NCBI GenBank assembly: GCA_900553045.1
Contig: USBW01000028.1
Coordinates: 1-7,642, forward strand
Length of the DNA stretch: 7,642 bases
Reading direction: 5' to 3'
Origin: an uncultured Mycoplasmatota bacterium
GTDB taxonomy: Bacteria > Bacillota_I > Bacilli_A > RF39 > UBA660
The notes beneath the pieces are model-generated. The model did not search any database and was not told the DNA's origin. It was given only the letters and a program-made list of their open reading frames with translations. Each line of letters begins with the position of its first letter. Within the stretch, counting starts at the first letter, position 1. The position numbers and the translations under genes were made by a program. Positions 1-6,627 of this stretch are shown here, one piece after another.

Positions 1-10
1 TGAAATAAGC

Positions 11-15
11 GAGGA
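11..15 (+). promoter_or_regulatory. Shine-Dalgarno site that fixes the rlmB start
   Basis: GAGGA sits directly against an ATG at 16, which leaves no spacer, but lies 9 nt before the in-frame ATG at 25. The second spacing is normal for a ribosome binding site, so 25 is the better start. The RlmB family also normally begins with the (L)VYG(R/K)N motif that follows the ATG at 25. Confidence 0.7.
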
Positions 16-24
16 ATGAGATTT

Positions 25-720
25 ATGCTAGTATATGGTAAAAATAGTTGTGAAGAAGTTTTACTTCAAAATATGGAAAATGTGCAAAGAGTTTATTTAG
101 ATAGAAACTTTAAAGATAAAAAAATAATTTCTTTATTAGAAAAATTAAAATTTTATCCTATTTTTTATACTAAATATGAGTTAGACGAACTTGTTAATGC
201 TAATCATCAAGGTATAATTGTAGACATTAGGGATTATGTTTATTGTGACCTTGATGAGATTATCAAAGAAAATGGTCTTCTTGTTATGCTTGATCATTTA
301 GAAGATACACATAATTTTGGAGCGATTATCAGGACTTGTGAAGCAGCAGGAGTTGATGGAATAATTATTCCTAAAGATCGCAGTGTTAGAGTAAATTCTA
401 CAGTGATGAAGACAAGTAGTGGTGCTTGTGTTAATATGAAGATCGCTATGGTAACTAATCTAGTTCAAACTATTCATTACTTAAAGGATAAAGGTTATTG
501 GATTGTAGCAAGTGACATGAATGGTATTGATTATACTTCAGTCGATTATCGTTCGGCTACTTGCTTGGTAATTGGTAATGAAGGTAGTGGCATTTCTGAT
601 TTGGTTAGAAAATCATCAGATTACATTGCATCGATCCCTATGAAAGGAAAAATTAATAGTTTAAATGCTTCAGTAGCAGCAGGTGTTTTTATCTATGAAG
701 CAGTTAGACAAAGAAAGTAG
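25..720 (+). CDS. rlmB: 23S rRNA (guanosine-2'-O-)-methyltransferase RlmB (TrmH/SpoU family)
   Basis: Predicted to be the SPOUT-class enzyme that uses S-adenosylmethionine to methylate a ribose 2'-O of a peptidyl-transferase-loop guanosine in 23S rRNA (G2251 in E. coli numbering). The 231 residues match the usual RlmB length. Residues 1-70 form the L30e-like substrate-binding domain, opening with MLVYGKN. SPOUT motif 1 is at 88-109 (HNFGAIIRT, with N97 and R103), motif 2 at 182-194 (VIGNEGSGI) and motif 3 at 204-228 (IPM, then SLNASVAAG). One oddity is that the family motif DPHN reads DTHN here. The start at 25 is preferred over 16 because of Shine-Dalgarno spacing. The gene ends in TAG and overlaps the start of the sigma gene. 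Its location next to a SigH-like gene matches the Firmicutes cysS-mrnC-rlmB neighbourhood. The family call is secure; the exact target base is inferred from the family. Confidence 0.93.
   Translation: MLVYGKNSCEEVLLQNMENVQRVYLDRNFKDKKIISLLEKLKFYPIFYTKYELDELVNANHQGIIVDIRDYVYCDLDEIIKENGLLVMLDHLEDTHNFGAIIRTCEAAGVDGIIIPKDRSVRVNSTVMKTSSGACVNMKIAMVTNLVQTIHYLKDKGYWIVASDMNGIDYTSVDYRSATCLVIGNEGSGISDLVRKSSDYIASIPMKGKINSLNASVAAGVFIYEAVRQRK
681..685 (+). promoter_or_regulatory. Candidate Shine-Dalgarno site for the sigma gene inside rlmB
   Basis: AGGTG, complementary to CACCU of the 16S rRNA tail, lies 9 nt before ATG 695 and within the last codons of rlmB. It favours ATG 695 over the in-frame GTG at 683. 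A second purine-rich run (GGAGAG, 721-726) follows the rlmB stop but is too close to the in-frame TTG at 728 to be an ideal site. Confidence 0.45.
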
Positions 721-1327
721 GGAGAGTTTGAACTATAACTATGAAAATGATTATGAACTTATTTATCGCATTAGGGAAGAGAATGAAGATGAAGCTTTAC
801 AGGATATATTGCAGAAATACTTGCCAATTATCAAAAGTATAGCTTTTTCTTTGAAAGAAACATTTAATTATTTGTCTTTAGACGAAGAAGATTTAATTCA
901 AGAAGGAAGAATTGCTTTAGTTGAAGCCGTTAGAACTTTTGATACAACTAAAGAAGTTCTTTTTTATACTTATGTAATTTTGTTAATTAGAAGATCAATG
1001 CTAAATTATGTACGATTTTTAAACGCTAAAAAAAATACAGTTATTAATTTTTCTTATGATTATTTGGATTATGAAAATTTCTTAATCGATGAAGTGAATC
1101 TTCCTGATAATTATGTTTTGGAAGAGGAGCTGTTTAACTATCTTACTGAGTTTAAAAACAGTTTAACATTTGAGGAAGCTTTAATTTTTGAAATGCGTTT
1201 TAATTCTTTTTCTTATGATGAGATAGCTAGTTTTTTAGAAATATCTAAAAAAAGAATTGACAATACGATGAACAAGATTAGGAAAAAGTTAAAAAAATAT
1301 TTACTTGATTTTAGATTATTGATATAA
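695..1327 (+). CDS. sigH: SigH-like sigma-70 family RNA polymerase sigma factor
   Basis: Predicted alternative sigma factor that directs RNA polymerase to a subset of promoters. It has 210 residues from ATG 695, close to B. subtilis SigH. Region 2 spans about residues 41-110, with the core-binding motif DEEDLIQEG at 63-71 and a region 2.3/2.4 stretch after it. Region 4.2, a helix-turn-helix, is at about 173-201 (SYDEIASFLEI, then KRIDNTMNKIRKKL) and resembles the SigH tail KSIDNALQRVKRKL. The start lies inside rlmB, overlapping it by 26 nt, so translation is probably coupled. GTG 683 and TTG 728 are alternative starts. Position right after rlmB supports SigH, since in B. subtilis only yacP intervenes. 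Membership of the sigma-70 family is secure. The SigH label is probable, and whether it controls sporulation or competence genes cannot be read here. Confidence 0.82.
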   Translation: MKQLDKESRESLNYNYENDYELIYRIREENEDEALQDILQKYLPIIKSIAFSLKETFNYLSLDEEDLIQEGRIALVEAVRTFDTTKEVLFYTYVILLIRRSMLNYVRFLNAKKNTVINFSYDYLDYENFLIDEVNLPDNYVLEEELFNYLTEFKNSLTFEEALIFEMRFNSFSYDEIASFLEISKKRIDNTMNKIRKKLKKYLLDFRLLI

Positions 1328-1328
1328 T
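1300..1328 (+). promoter_or_regulatory. Extended -10 sigma-A-type promoter at the end of the sigma gene
   Basis: TTTACT (1300-1305, 4 of 6 to TTGACA), a 17-bp spacer and TATAAT (1323-1328, perfect) are preceded by TG at 1320-1321, giving the full extended -10 form TGATATAAT. Transcription would begin near 1335 and leave a leader of about 18 nt that still holds the AGGTGG Shine-Dalgarno of the next gene. The element overlaps the last codons and stop of the sigma gene. In such A+T-rich DNA a chance match is possible. Confidence 0.55.
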
Positions 1329-1352
1329 GTTTATGATAGGTGGCGTGTTATT

Positions 1353-1976
1353 ATGGGGAAAATATTATCGTTACGTGAATATATTGATGATTATGAAAAT
1401 CAAGAAGAGTTTAAGGTTAGTACTTTTTGTCGCTTGATGCAGATTGTTTCTGATGCTATTGAGCAAGTTGATAGAAACTTAATAAGAATTAATTTAGATG
1501 ATATCAAGGTGGATACTTCTAAAAAAGAGATTATTTTGCCAAGTCATCTTTTTAGCGATGATGATAACGAAAAAACAATAGCTGATCTTAATACTGGAAT
1601 TAGTGTTATGGCTGATCGTAAATCTTCTAAAGAGCATAAAAGGGTAGCCTTTGCTCTGATGATTTTAGGTTGGTATTGTAATCCTGATCAATCTGCTGTT
1701 CTTAATGATATGGAAGTTTTAGACAATTTTGATACTTATATGGAAAAAGTACCTAATTGGCTTCAAGATTTCTTTGTCCAAATATTTCAGAATATGGATT
1801 ATAATACGTCTTTTGGTGATTATTATCGCAGTCATTATACCGATAAGATTAAGGAAAATGTCAAAGAGGCTTTTGCTCCTTATAATTTGACTGACGAACA
1901 ATTTCTTCGTGTCTGTTCTTTAGTGGTTAGGACAGCTAAACGTATGGCTGAGGAGGAGTTAGTAAATGAAGGATAA
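1353..1976 (+). CDS. Conserved-looking hypothetical cytoplasmic protein (207 aa)
   Basis: I do not recognise this protein. It has no signal peptide and no membrane helix, and is rich in acidic residues. The start is supported by AGGTGG at 1338-1343, 9 nt before ATG. It begins 25 nt after the sigma gene and overlaps the next gene by 11 nt, so it is probably translated together with that tail-anchored protein. Residues 25-62 (an amphipathic helix, then LIRINLDDIKVD followed by a strand) and 133-158 (VPNWLQDFFVQIF) loosely recall the catalytic-loop and C-lobe layout of protein-kinase folds. The catalytic HRD Asp and the DFG motif are not evident, so at best this would be a degenerate, non-catalytic relative. 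That resemblance is a weak inference and should not be used as a functional name. The gene sits where B. subtilis carries rpmGB-secE-nusG. Confidence 0.8.
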   Translation: MGKILSLREYIDDYENQEEFKVSTFCRLMQIVSDAIEQVDRNLIRINLDDIKVDTSKKEIILPSHLFSDDDNEKTIADLNTGISVMADRKSSKEHKRVAFALMILGWYCNPDQSAVLNDMEVLDNFDTYMEKVPNWLQDFFVQIFQNMDYNTSFGDYYRSHYTDKIKENVKEAFAPYNLTDEQFLRVCSLVVRTAKRMAEEELVNEG

Positions 1977-2373
1977 TTTTAAAGATGGTGAGCAAAGAAT
2001 ATTAAATCAATTACCTAAAGCGATTGATTCGGTAAAAAGTCATTTTACTGGTATTTATGAAAATGTTGCTCAGGAAAGTAAAATCGATGATGGGAATGCT
2101 AGCTCTTTAGAGTATAAAGATGATAGTGGTGCTAATAATTTAGGAAGGGCTCGTATTTTAACTAAAGATAGTTACAAAGCACCTGTTTTAGAAGAACCAG
2201 AAGCTTTAGATGAAGAGCAAAAGGATTCATCTGGTTTTCATTATTTTCCATTTGATGACGGTAGGAGCGATACTAAAGGCGTGTCATTTGTTCTCATTTT
2301 AGTTGCAGTAATTGCCTTGGTTGCAATAGTAGCTATTGTGACAATGAGTGTTCTTAAGATGATTTATGGTTAA
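1966..2373 (+). CDS. Hypothetical C-terminally membrane-anchored protein (135 aa)
   Basis: Function not recognised. Residues 1-105 are hydrophilic, strongly acidic and low in predicted structure (D/E/S/N-rich, with EEPEALDEEQ near 76-85). Residues 106-128 form one hydrophobic helix (VSFVLILVAVIALVA and on), and only about seven residues follow it. This is the layout of a tail-anchored or single-pass protein; there is no N-terminal signal peptide. A perfect AGGAGG at 1951-1956 lies 9 nt before ATG. The start overlaps the end of the 207-aa gene by 11 nt, which suggests coupling and a shared role, perhaps with this protein holding the other at the membrane (inference). It is not SecE despite the neighbourhood: it is too long and lacks the SecE WP motif. 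A terminator follows the stop codon directly. Confidence 0.82.
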   Translation: MKDNFKDGEQRILNQLPKAIDSVKSHFTGIYENVAQESKIDDGNASSLEYKDDSGANNLGRARILTKDSYKAPVLEEPEALDEEQKDSSGFHYFPFDDGRSDTKGVSFVLILVAVIALVAIVAIVTMSVLKMIYG

Positions 2374-2413
2374 GACAATAATTAGATAACTAAAACTAAT
2401 TATTGTTTTTCTT
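2373..2413 (+). terminator. Rho-independent terminator closing the rlmB-sigma cluster
   Basis: CAATAATTAG (2376-2385) and CTAATTATTG (2396-2405) form a perfect 10-bp stem with a 10-nt loop. The stem can be extended by A-T and G-T pairs into the flanks. TTTTTCTTT follows. The stem is A+T-rich but long, and it begins right at the stop codon of the membrane-protein gene. Confidence 0.85.
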
Positions 2414-2428
2414 TGCTAAAAAACATTG

Positions 2429-2442
2429 GCAACATATGTTCG
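2429..2442. promoter_or_regulatory. LexA/SOS-box-like palindrome upstream of secA
   Basis: GCAACATATGTTCG contains the perfect 10-bp palindrome AACATATGTT. It matches the Gram-positive LexA operator form CGAACATATGTTCG at 12 of 14 positions (core GAAC-N4-GTTC at 7 of 8). It lies about 95 bp upstream of the -35 of the secA promoter, with no clear promoter overlapping it, so its role is doubtful. The rest of 2414-2536 is T-rich and shows no other feature that I can support. Confidence 0.3.
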
Positions 2443-2536
2443 TCTGATATTGTCTGTTTAAATGTTTAGGTTTTTATTTGAGGACTATTGAGAAAAGATT
2501 ATTGTTTTTGTTTATTTTTAGTTCTTTTTAAATAGT

Positions 2537-2565
2537 TTGATTAATCTTTATTAACGTGTTAGAAT
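2537..2565 (+). promoter_or_regulatory. secA promoter (sigma-A type)
   Basis: TTGATT (2537-2542) and TAGAAT (2560-2565) are separated by exactly 17 bp. The expected start near 2572 gives a leader of about 29 nt ending in the secA Shine-Dalgarno GGAGAGGA (2587-2594). A second, weaker extended -10 (TGTTATAGT, 2572-2580, with TTAACG at 2551-2556) overlaps it, but would start transcription inside the Shine-Dalgarno and is less likely. Confidence 0.65.
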
Positions 2566-2600
2566 AGATTGTGTTATAGTTTAATTGGAGAGGATATTTT

Positions 2601-5093
2601 ATGGCATTTTTAAAAAAATTATTTAATCATGAATATAAAGAATTAAAAAGATTTGAGGCAATTGCTGATCAGATCGAAGAAAAAAGTGAGGAGTATAGTA
2701 AGCTAAGTGATGAACAATTACAAGCTAAAACTAATGAGTTCCGTGAGTTGTTAAAAAATGGAGCGACTTTAGATGATATTGTAGTCGATGCTTTTGCAAC
2801 TGCAAGAGAAGCTTGCTATCGTGTAATTGGCGAGAAGCCTTATTATGTTCAATTGTTAGGTGGTCTTGCTTTGCATTATGGTAATATTGCTGAGATGAAA
2901 ACTGGTGAAGGTAAAACTTTGACTAGTGTTTTACCTGCCTATTTAAATGCTTTAACTGGTGAAGGAGTACATATTGTAACTGTCAACGAATATTTGTCTA
3001 GTCGTGATGCTTCATGGATGGGTCAGATTCATAAGTTCTTAGGTTTGACAGTTGGTTTGAATTCTCGTGAGTTAACACCTAAAGAAAAGCAAGAACAATA
3101 TAATTGTGACATTTTATATACTACGAATAATGAACTTGGCTTTGATTATTTACGTGATAATATGGCTGTTAGAAAAGAAGATTGTGTTCAGCGTGGCTTA
3201 AATTATGCAATTATTGATGAGGTTGATTCGATTTTAATTGATGAGGCACGTACTCCATTAATTATTTCTGGTGGTTTTCTTGAAAGTAAGAACTTGTATA
3301 TTGATGCTGATCGCTTTGCTAAAAGTTTGAATAAGGATGATTTTACTTATGATGAAAAAGATAAAAGAGTAAATCTAACTTCTGAGGGAATGAAAAAAGC
3401 GGAAGATTATTTTCATTTAAATAATCTTTATGATGTCAACAACACTACTTTAGTTCATTTTATAAATCAGGCTTTGCAAGCAAATTATTCAATGAAAAAA
3501 GATTTTGATTATGTAGTTGAAGATGGTCAGATTGTGATTGTCGATCAATTTACAGGTCGTTTAATGCACGGAAGAGCTTTTAGTGAGGGGCTTCATCAGG
3601 CTATTGAAGCTAAAGAAGGTGTGCAAATTCGCCAAGAAACCAAGACATTGGCCACAATTACGTTCCAAAATTTGTTTAGAATGTACAAAAAGTTATCAGG
3701 AATGACAGGTACAGCTAAGACAGAAGAGGAAGAATTTAGAGAAATTTATAATATGTTTGTTATAACTATACCTACGAATAAGCCAGTTATTAGAGAGGAT
3801 ATGGCTGATCTTATCTATGCTAATAAGAAGGCAAAGTTTAAGGCTATTGTTGATGAAATAGAAAAGCGTCATAAGCTTGGTCAACCAATTCTAGTTGGTA
3901 CAATTGCTATTGAAACTAGTGAGGAGCTATCAGAGCTTTTAAATAAGCGTCACATTCCTCATGAAGTTTTAAATGCTAAAAATCATGCTCGTGAGGCGGA
4001 AATTATTAAGAATGCTGGAGAGAAAGGTGCTGTTACAATTGCGACTAACATGGCTGGTCGTGGTACGGATATTAAATTGGGGGAAGGAGTTAAAGAACTT
4101 GGCGGTTTATGTGTTATTGGAACAGAGCGTCATGAGTCACGAAGAATAGATAATCAGTTACGTGGACGTTCTGGCCGTCAAGGCGATCCTGGCTTTTCGC
4201 AGTTTTATATTGCGATGGATGACGAGTTGATGATTCGTTTTGGTTCTGAACGTATTAAAATGCTTTTACAAAGTACTGGTTTAGAAGATGAGATGGCTAT
4301 TCGTAGCAGTATTTTCTCACGTGCTGTGGCTTCTGCTCAAAAAAGAGTTGAAGGTAATAACTATGATAGACGTAAGTCAGTTTTACAATATGATGATGTT
4401 ATGAGTAGTCAAAGACAAATCATTTATAAAAGAAGAAGTGATATATTAAATAGTGAGTCAATTCATGAGGAAGTATTGAAGTCTATCTACAATAGTATTG
4501 CTGATTTAGTAGAAGCTCATCTTGATGAGAAAGAGCATCTTTCTTCTGATGGATTAGAAAAAGTGTTAGAATATATTAATAAAAATTTACTTAAAAATAC
4601 TTTAAATAAAGATGATTTCAAGGATAAAAGTGTTGATGATGTAATTGAAGGAATTTACACTAAAGTAGTAGGAGAATATGAGAAAAAAGTAGAAGAGATT
4701 CCAGTTGAGATCAGAAACGAGTTTGAAAAAGTCATAACTTTAAATGTGATTGACAAGTTCTGGACTGAACATATCAATACGATGTCTCATTTGCTTGAAG
4801 GTATTACGTTACGTCAATATGCTCAAGATAATCCTCTTCGTGCGTATACCCAAGAAGGATATGAATTATTTGATAGAATGCTTCAAAATATTGATCAAAA
4901 TGTAACTTTATATCTTCTTCGCGCGGAAATAAGACAAAATATTGAAAGAAAAGAAGTTGCTAAAAATAAAGTTACTAATGATAGTTCTGAACCATTAAAA
5001 AAAGCACCTGTGAAAAGTAAGAAAAAAGTTGGACGAAATGATCCTTGTCCATGCGGCTCAGGGAAAAAGTATAAACAATGCTGTGGCAAGTAG
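2601..5093 (+). CDS. secA: Protein translocase subunit SecA (ATPase motor)
   Basis: DEAD-type motor ATPase that drives unfolded preproteins through the SecYEG channel at the cytoplasmic membrane. The 830 residues make it full length (B. subtilis SecA has 841). Walker A is MKTGEGKT at 99-106 in NBD1. DEVD is at 206-209, with [12 protein letters not shown] after it. The preprotein cross-linking domain follows, then GQ(x)IVDQFTGR near 309-320. NBD2 carries [10 protein letters not shown] at 481-490 and the arginine-finger segment [11 protein letters not shown] at 521-531. The helical scaffold ([12 protein letters not shown] at 578-589, YDDVM at 597-601) and helical wing with WTEH at 721-724 follow. 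The C-tail is a SEC-C zinc motif with C816, C818, C827 and C828. GGAGAGGA precedes ATG at good spacing. The gene is monocistronic here, with its own promoter. It ends in tandem TAG-TAG immediately before the mobile-element region. Its usual Firmicutes neighbour prfB is not seen. Confidence 0.98.
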   Translation: MAFLKKLFNHEYKELKRFEAIADQIEEKSEEYSKLSDEQLQAKTNEFRELLKNGATLDDIVVDAFATAREACYRVIGEKPYYVQLLGGLALHYGNIAEMKTGEGKTLTSVLPAYLNALTGEGVHIVTVNEYLSSRDASWMGQIHKFLGLTVGLNSRELTPKEKQEQYNCDILYTTNNELGFDYLRDNMAVRKEDCVQRGLNYAIIDEVDSILIDEARTPLIISGGFLESKNLYIDADRFAKSLNKDDFTYDEKDKRVNLTSEGMKKAEDYFHLNNLYDVNNTTLVHFINQALQANYSMKKDFDYVVEDGQIVIVDQFTGRLMHGRAFSEGLHQAIEAKEGVQIRQETKTLATITFQNLFRMYKKLSGMTGTAKTEEEEFREIYNMFVITIPTNKPVIREDMADLIYANKKAKFKAIVDEIEKRHKLGQPILVGTIAIETSEELSELLNKRHIPHEVLNAKNHAREAEIIKNAGEKGAVTIATNMAGRGTDIKLGEGVKELGGLCVIGTERHESRRIDNQLRGRSGRQGDPGFSQFYIAMDDELMIRFGSERIKMLLQSTGLEDEMAIRSSIFSRAVASAQKRVEGNNYDRRKSVLQYDDVMSSQRQIIYKRRSDILNSESIHEEVLKSIYNSIADLVEAHLDEKEHLSSDGLEKVLEYINKNLLKNTLNKDDFKDKSVDDVIEGIYTKVVGEYEKKVEEIPVEIRNEFEKVITLNVIDKFWTEHINTMSHLLEGITLRQYAQDNPLRAYTQEGYELFDRMLQNIDQNVTLYLLRAEIRQNIERKEVAKNKVTNDSSEPLKKAPVKSKKKVGRNDPCPCGSGKKYKQCCGK

Positions 5094-5117
5094 TAGGAAA
5101 TATAAGGGTTTGCGAGG

Positions 5118-5194
5118 ATTTTGACCACGCGAATTTATGCCGAAAACTGCATTTTGACCACATTTTGACCACAGAATTTTGAATTGTGGTCAAA
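5118..5194. repeat. ATTTTGACCAC repeats, candidate integrase arm-binding sites
   Basis: ATTTTGACCAC occurs exactly at 5118-5128, 5151-5161 and 5162-5172. The last two abut, and start-to-start distances are 33 and 11 bp, so all copies lie on the same face of the helix. An inverted partner, GTGGTCAAA, is at 5186-5194 and matches nine of eleven bases of the reverse complement. With copy three it forms a 9-bp stem and 13-nt loop. Such phased direct repeats beside an integrase gene are typical of arm-type sites bound by the N-terminal domain of tyrosine integrases. The core site is not identified. Confidence 0.6.
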
Positions 5195-5195
5195 G

Positions 5196-5224
5196 ATTAC
5201 TCAATGAATGTGAATAGATGTAAT
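5196..5224 (+). promoter_or_regulatory. Weak candidate integrase promoter
   Basis: ATTACT (5196-5201, 3 of 6 to the consensus), a 17-bp spacer and TGTAAT (5219-5224, 5 of 6) would start transcription near 5231, inside the left arm of the terminator hairpin. It is the best promoter I can find between secA and the integrase, but the -35 is poor. Confidence 0.25.
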
Positions 5225-5255
5225 AAGGATGTTATCAAACGATGACATCTTTTTT
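5225..5255 (+). terminator. Rho-independent terminator between secA and the integrase
   Basis: GATGTTATC (5228-5236) pairs with GATGACATC (5241-5249) over 9 bp with one G-T wobble. The loop is AAAC and TTTTTT (5250-5255) follows. Flanking A-T pairs can lengthen the stem. It ends only 26 nt before the integrase start, so it should stop read-through from secA and insulate the integrase gene. Whether it belongs to the host or to the element is not known. Confidence 0.85.
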
Positions 5256-5265
5256 GTTTGCTCAC

Positions 5266-5274
5266 AGGAAGGAG
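5266..5274 (+). promoter_or_regulatory. Shine-Dalgarno site that fixes the integrase start
   Basis: AGGAAGGAG lies 7 nt before ATG 5282. The open frame also runs back to a TTG at 5258, but that codon lies upstream of this site and directly after the terminator T-run, so 5282 is the start. Confidence 0.85.
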
Positions 5275-5281
5275 TAGAAGT

Positions 5282-6589
5282 ATGGTCAGTGTTAGAAAGA
5301 GAGGAAAGGTTTACGAGTATAGGTTTAGCATTACCCCAATTGATGGAGTAAGGAAATGGATTCAGAAGTCGGGATTTAAAACTAGACAAGAGGCATTGCA
5401 ACAAGGAGCCCTTGCTTATAATGAGTACTATAGGGTTGGACGAGTTCAAAAGCAGAAGAATATGTCCTATTCGGATTTTTTAGATTATTGGATAGATACT
5501 TATTGTAATTTTAATCTGAAGTATTCTACTATAGTAACTTATCTTAATATTATTAAGAACTATCTAAAACCAAGACTTGGTATGTATAGTCTTTCTCAAA
5601 TTGATGCACAGATGCTACAGGAGTTTATAAATGATATTTATGTAGAGAAGCATTTATCAAAATGGTATTTGAAAGGAATTTTAAAAGCGATTAAGGGTTC
5701 GCTTAGATATGCCTGTTATGATGTTAATTTTATTAATGAAAATCCAGCAGAGAGGGTTCATATTCCAAGATATGAAGTAGTATCTGGTGATCCGGCTCAT
5801 ATTTTTACACAAGAAGAGATTGAAAGAATTTTAGCTAGATTTAGTGATGTTCATCATGTTTATTATGCTTTTCTTACTGCATATTACACTGGCTTAAGGG
5901 TATCCGAGGTATTTGGACTTACATGGGATTGTATTGATTTTGAGAGAAAGACTTTAACAGTAAACAAGAACATAATAAAGAAGAATAGGGATGGTAAGCC
6001 AAAGAAGTATAGTATTTCTAAAGGTCACTCAGTTGAGGTTTGGTTTTATGGAACATGTAAGAATCCTCAGAGCAATCGTACAATATCTATAGGTGATACT
6101 CTAGTTAAGGCATTAAAGCAATACAAGAATGAGCAAGAGGAGTATAAACAATTTTATGGTGATGCATATCTTAAGCATTATGAAAAGAAGATTCTTAATG
6201 AATATACTAAAAGGGAAGAGATTAAGATAGTAGATGCTAAAGCTGAGTTGGATATCAATTTACCTGAAGCAGAATTAGTTTTTGTTAAACCGAATGGTCA
6301 ATTTAGAGGTACTGAGACAGTAAGGCATGCATTTAAAGTAATCAATTATGAATTAGGTATTAAGTGTCGTTTCCATGATTTCAGAGACACACATGCAACA
6401 AGATTGATTGAGCAAGGAGCTGATATTAAAGCTGTTTCCAAAAGATTAGGTCATTCAACAATTCAAACTACGTACAATATTTATGTTAGAGTTACTTCTA
6501 AGATGGAAACTGATACAGTCGATAGATTTGAGAATTACACTAATTCATTAAGTATTCCTAAAACTAAAGAAAATGATTTTTTTGATTAA
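5282..6589 (+). CDS. int: Tyrosine recombinase / phage-type integrase
   Basis: Site-specific recombinase expected to integrate and, with helpers, excise the element. It has 435 residues from ATG 5282. Residues 1-55 are the arm-type DNA-binding domain (basic VRKRGKVYEYRF, then GFKTRQEALQ). Residues 60-160 are the SAM-like core-binding domain. The catalytic domain runs from about 172 to the end. The active-site set is complete: R206 (TGLRVSE), K260 (TCKNPQSNRTI, beta-hairpin lysine), H365 and R368 (HDFRDTHAT), H391 (LGHSTIQTT) and nucleophile Y401 (YNIYVRV). An insertion of about 60 residues rich in K, E and Y (275-333) sits between the hairpin and the HxxR box and lengthens the catalytic domain. 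The gene points away from the secA junction and is separated from secA by phased repeats and a terminator. No excisionase gene is recognised beside it. Nothing indicates truncation, so it is likely active. Confidence 0.95.
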   Translation: MVSVRKRGKVYEYRFSITPIDGVRKWIQKSGFKTRQEALQQGALAYNEYYRVGRVQKQKNMSYSDFLDYWIDTYCNFNLKYSTIVTYLNIIKNYLKPRLGMYSLSQIDAQMLQEFINDIYVEKHLSKWYLKGILKAIKGSLRYACYDVNFINENPAERVHIPRYEVVSGDPAHIFTQEEIERILARFSDVHHVYYAFLTAYYTGLRVSEVFGLTWDCIDFERKTLTVNKNIIKKNRDGKPKKYSISKGHSVEVWFYGTCKNPQSNRTISIGDTLVKALKQYKNEQEEYKQFYGDAYLKHYEKKILNEYTKREEIKIVDAKAELDINLPEAELVFVKPNGQFRGTETVRHAFKVINYELGIKCRFHDFRDTHATRLIEQGADIKAVSKRLGHSTIQTTYNIYVRVTSKMETDTVDRFENYTNSLSIPKTKENDFFD

Positions 6590-6627
6590 AATATGATTTT
6601 TTAGAATTTTTTTCGTATATTAATATG

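Noticed and set aside
1..10. Possible end of an upstream gene (TGA at 1-3 or TAA at 6-8)
   Set aside because: Too little sequence to show a frame. A preceding gene such as mrnC is likely from the conserved neighbourhood, but it cannot be supported here.
1719..1901. Minus-strand open frame opposite the 207-aa gene
   Set aside because: It lies wholly within a well-supported gene, has no ribosome binding site and gives low-complexity I/K-rich protein.
1966..2373. SecE identity for the small membrane protein
   Set aside because: Its acidic 105-residue N-part and lack of the SecE amphipathic helix and WP motif do not fit.
4895..5193. Two minus-strand open frames over the secA end and the repeat region
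   Set aside because: They read the antisense of the SEC-C tail and the ATTTTGACCAC repeats, with no convincing start signals.
5201..5449. Minus-strand open frame over the integrase start
   Set aside because: Shadow of the integrase N-terminus and of the terminator; no Shine-Dalgarno.
6590..6620. Terminator for the integrase gene (AAAAT-ATG-ATTTT followed by T-runs)
   Set aside because: The stem is only five A-T pairs with a 3-nt loop, which is too weak to call in A+T-rich DNA.
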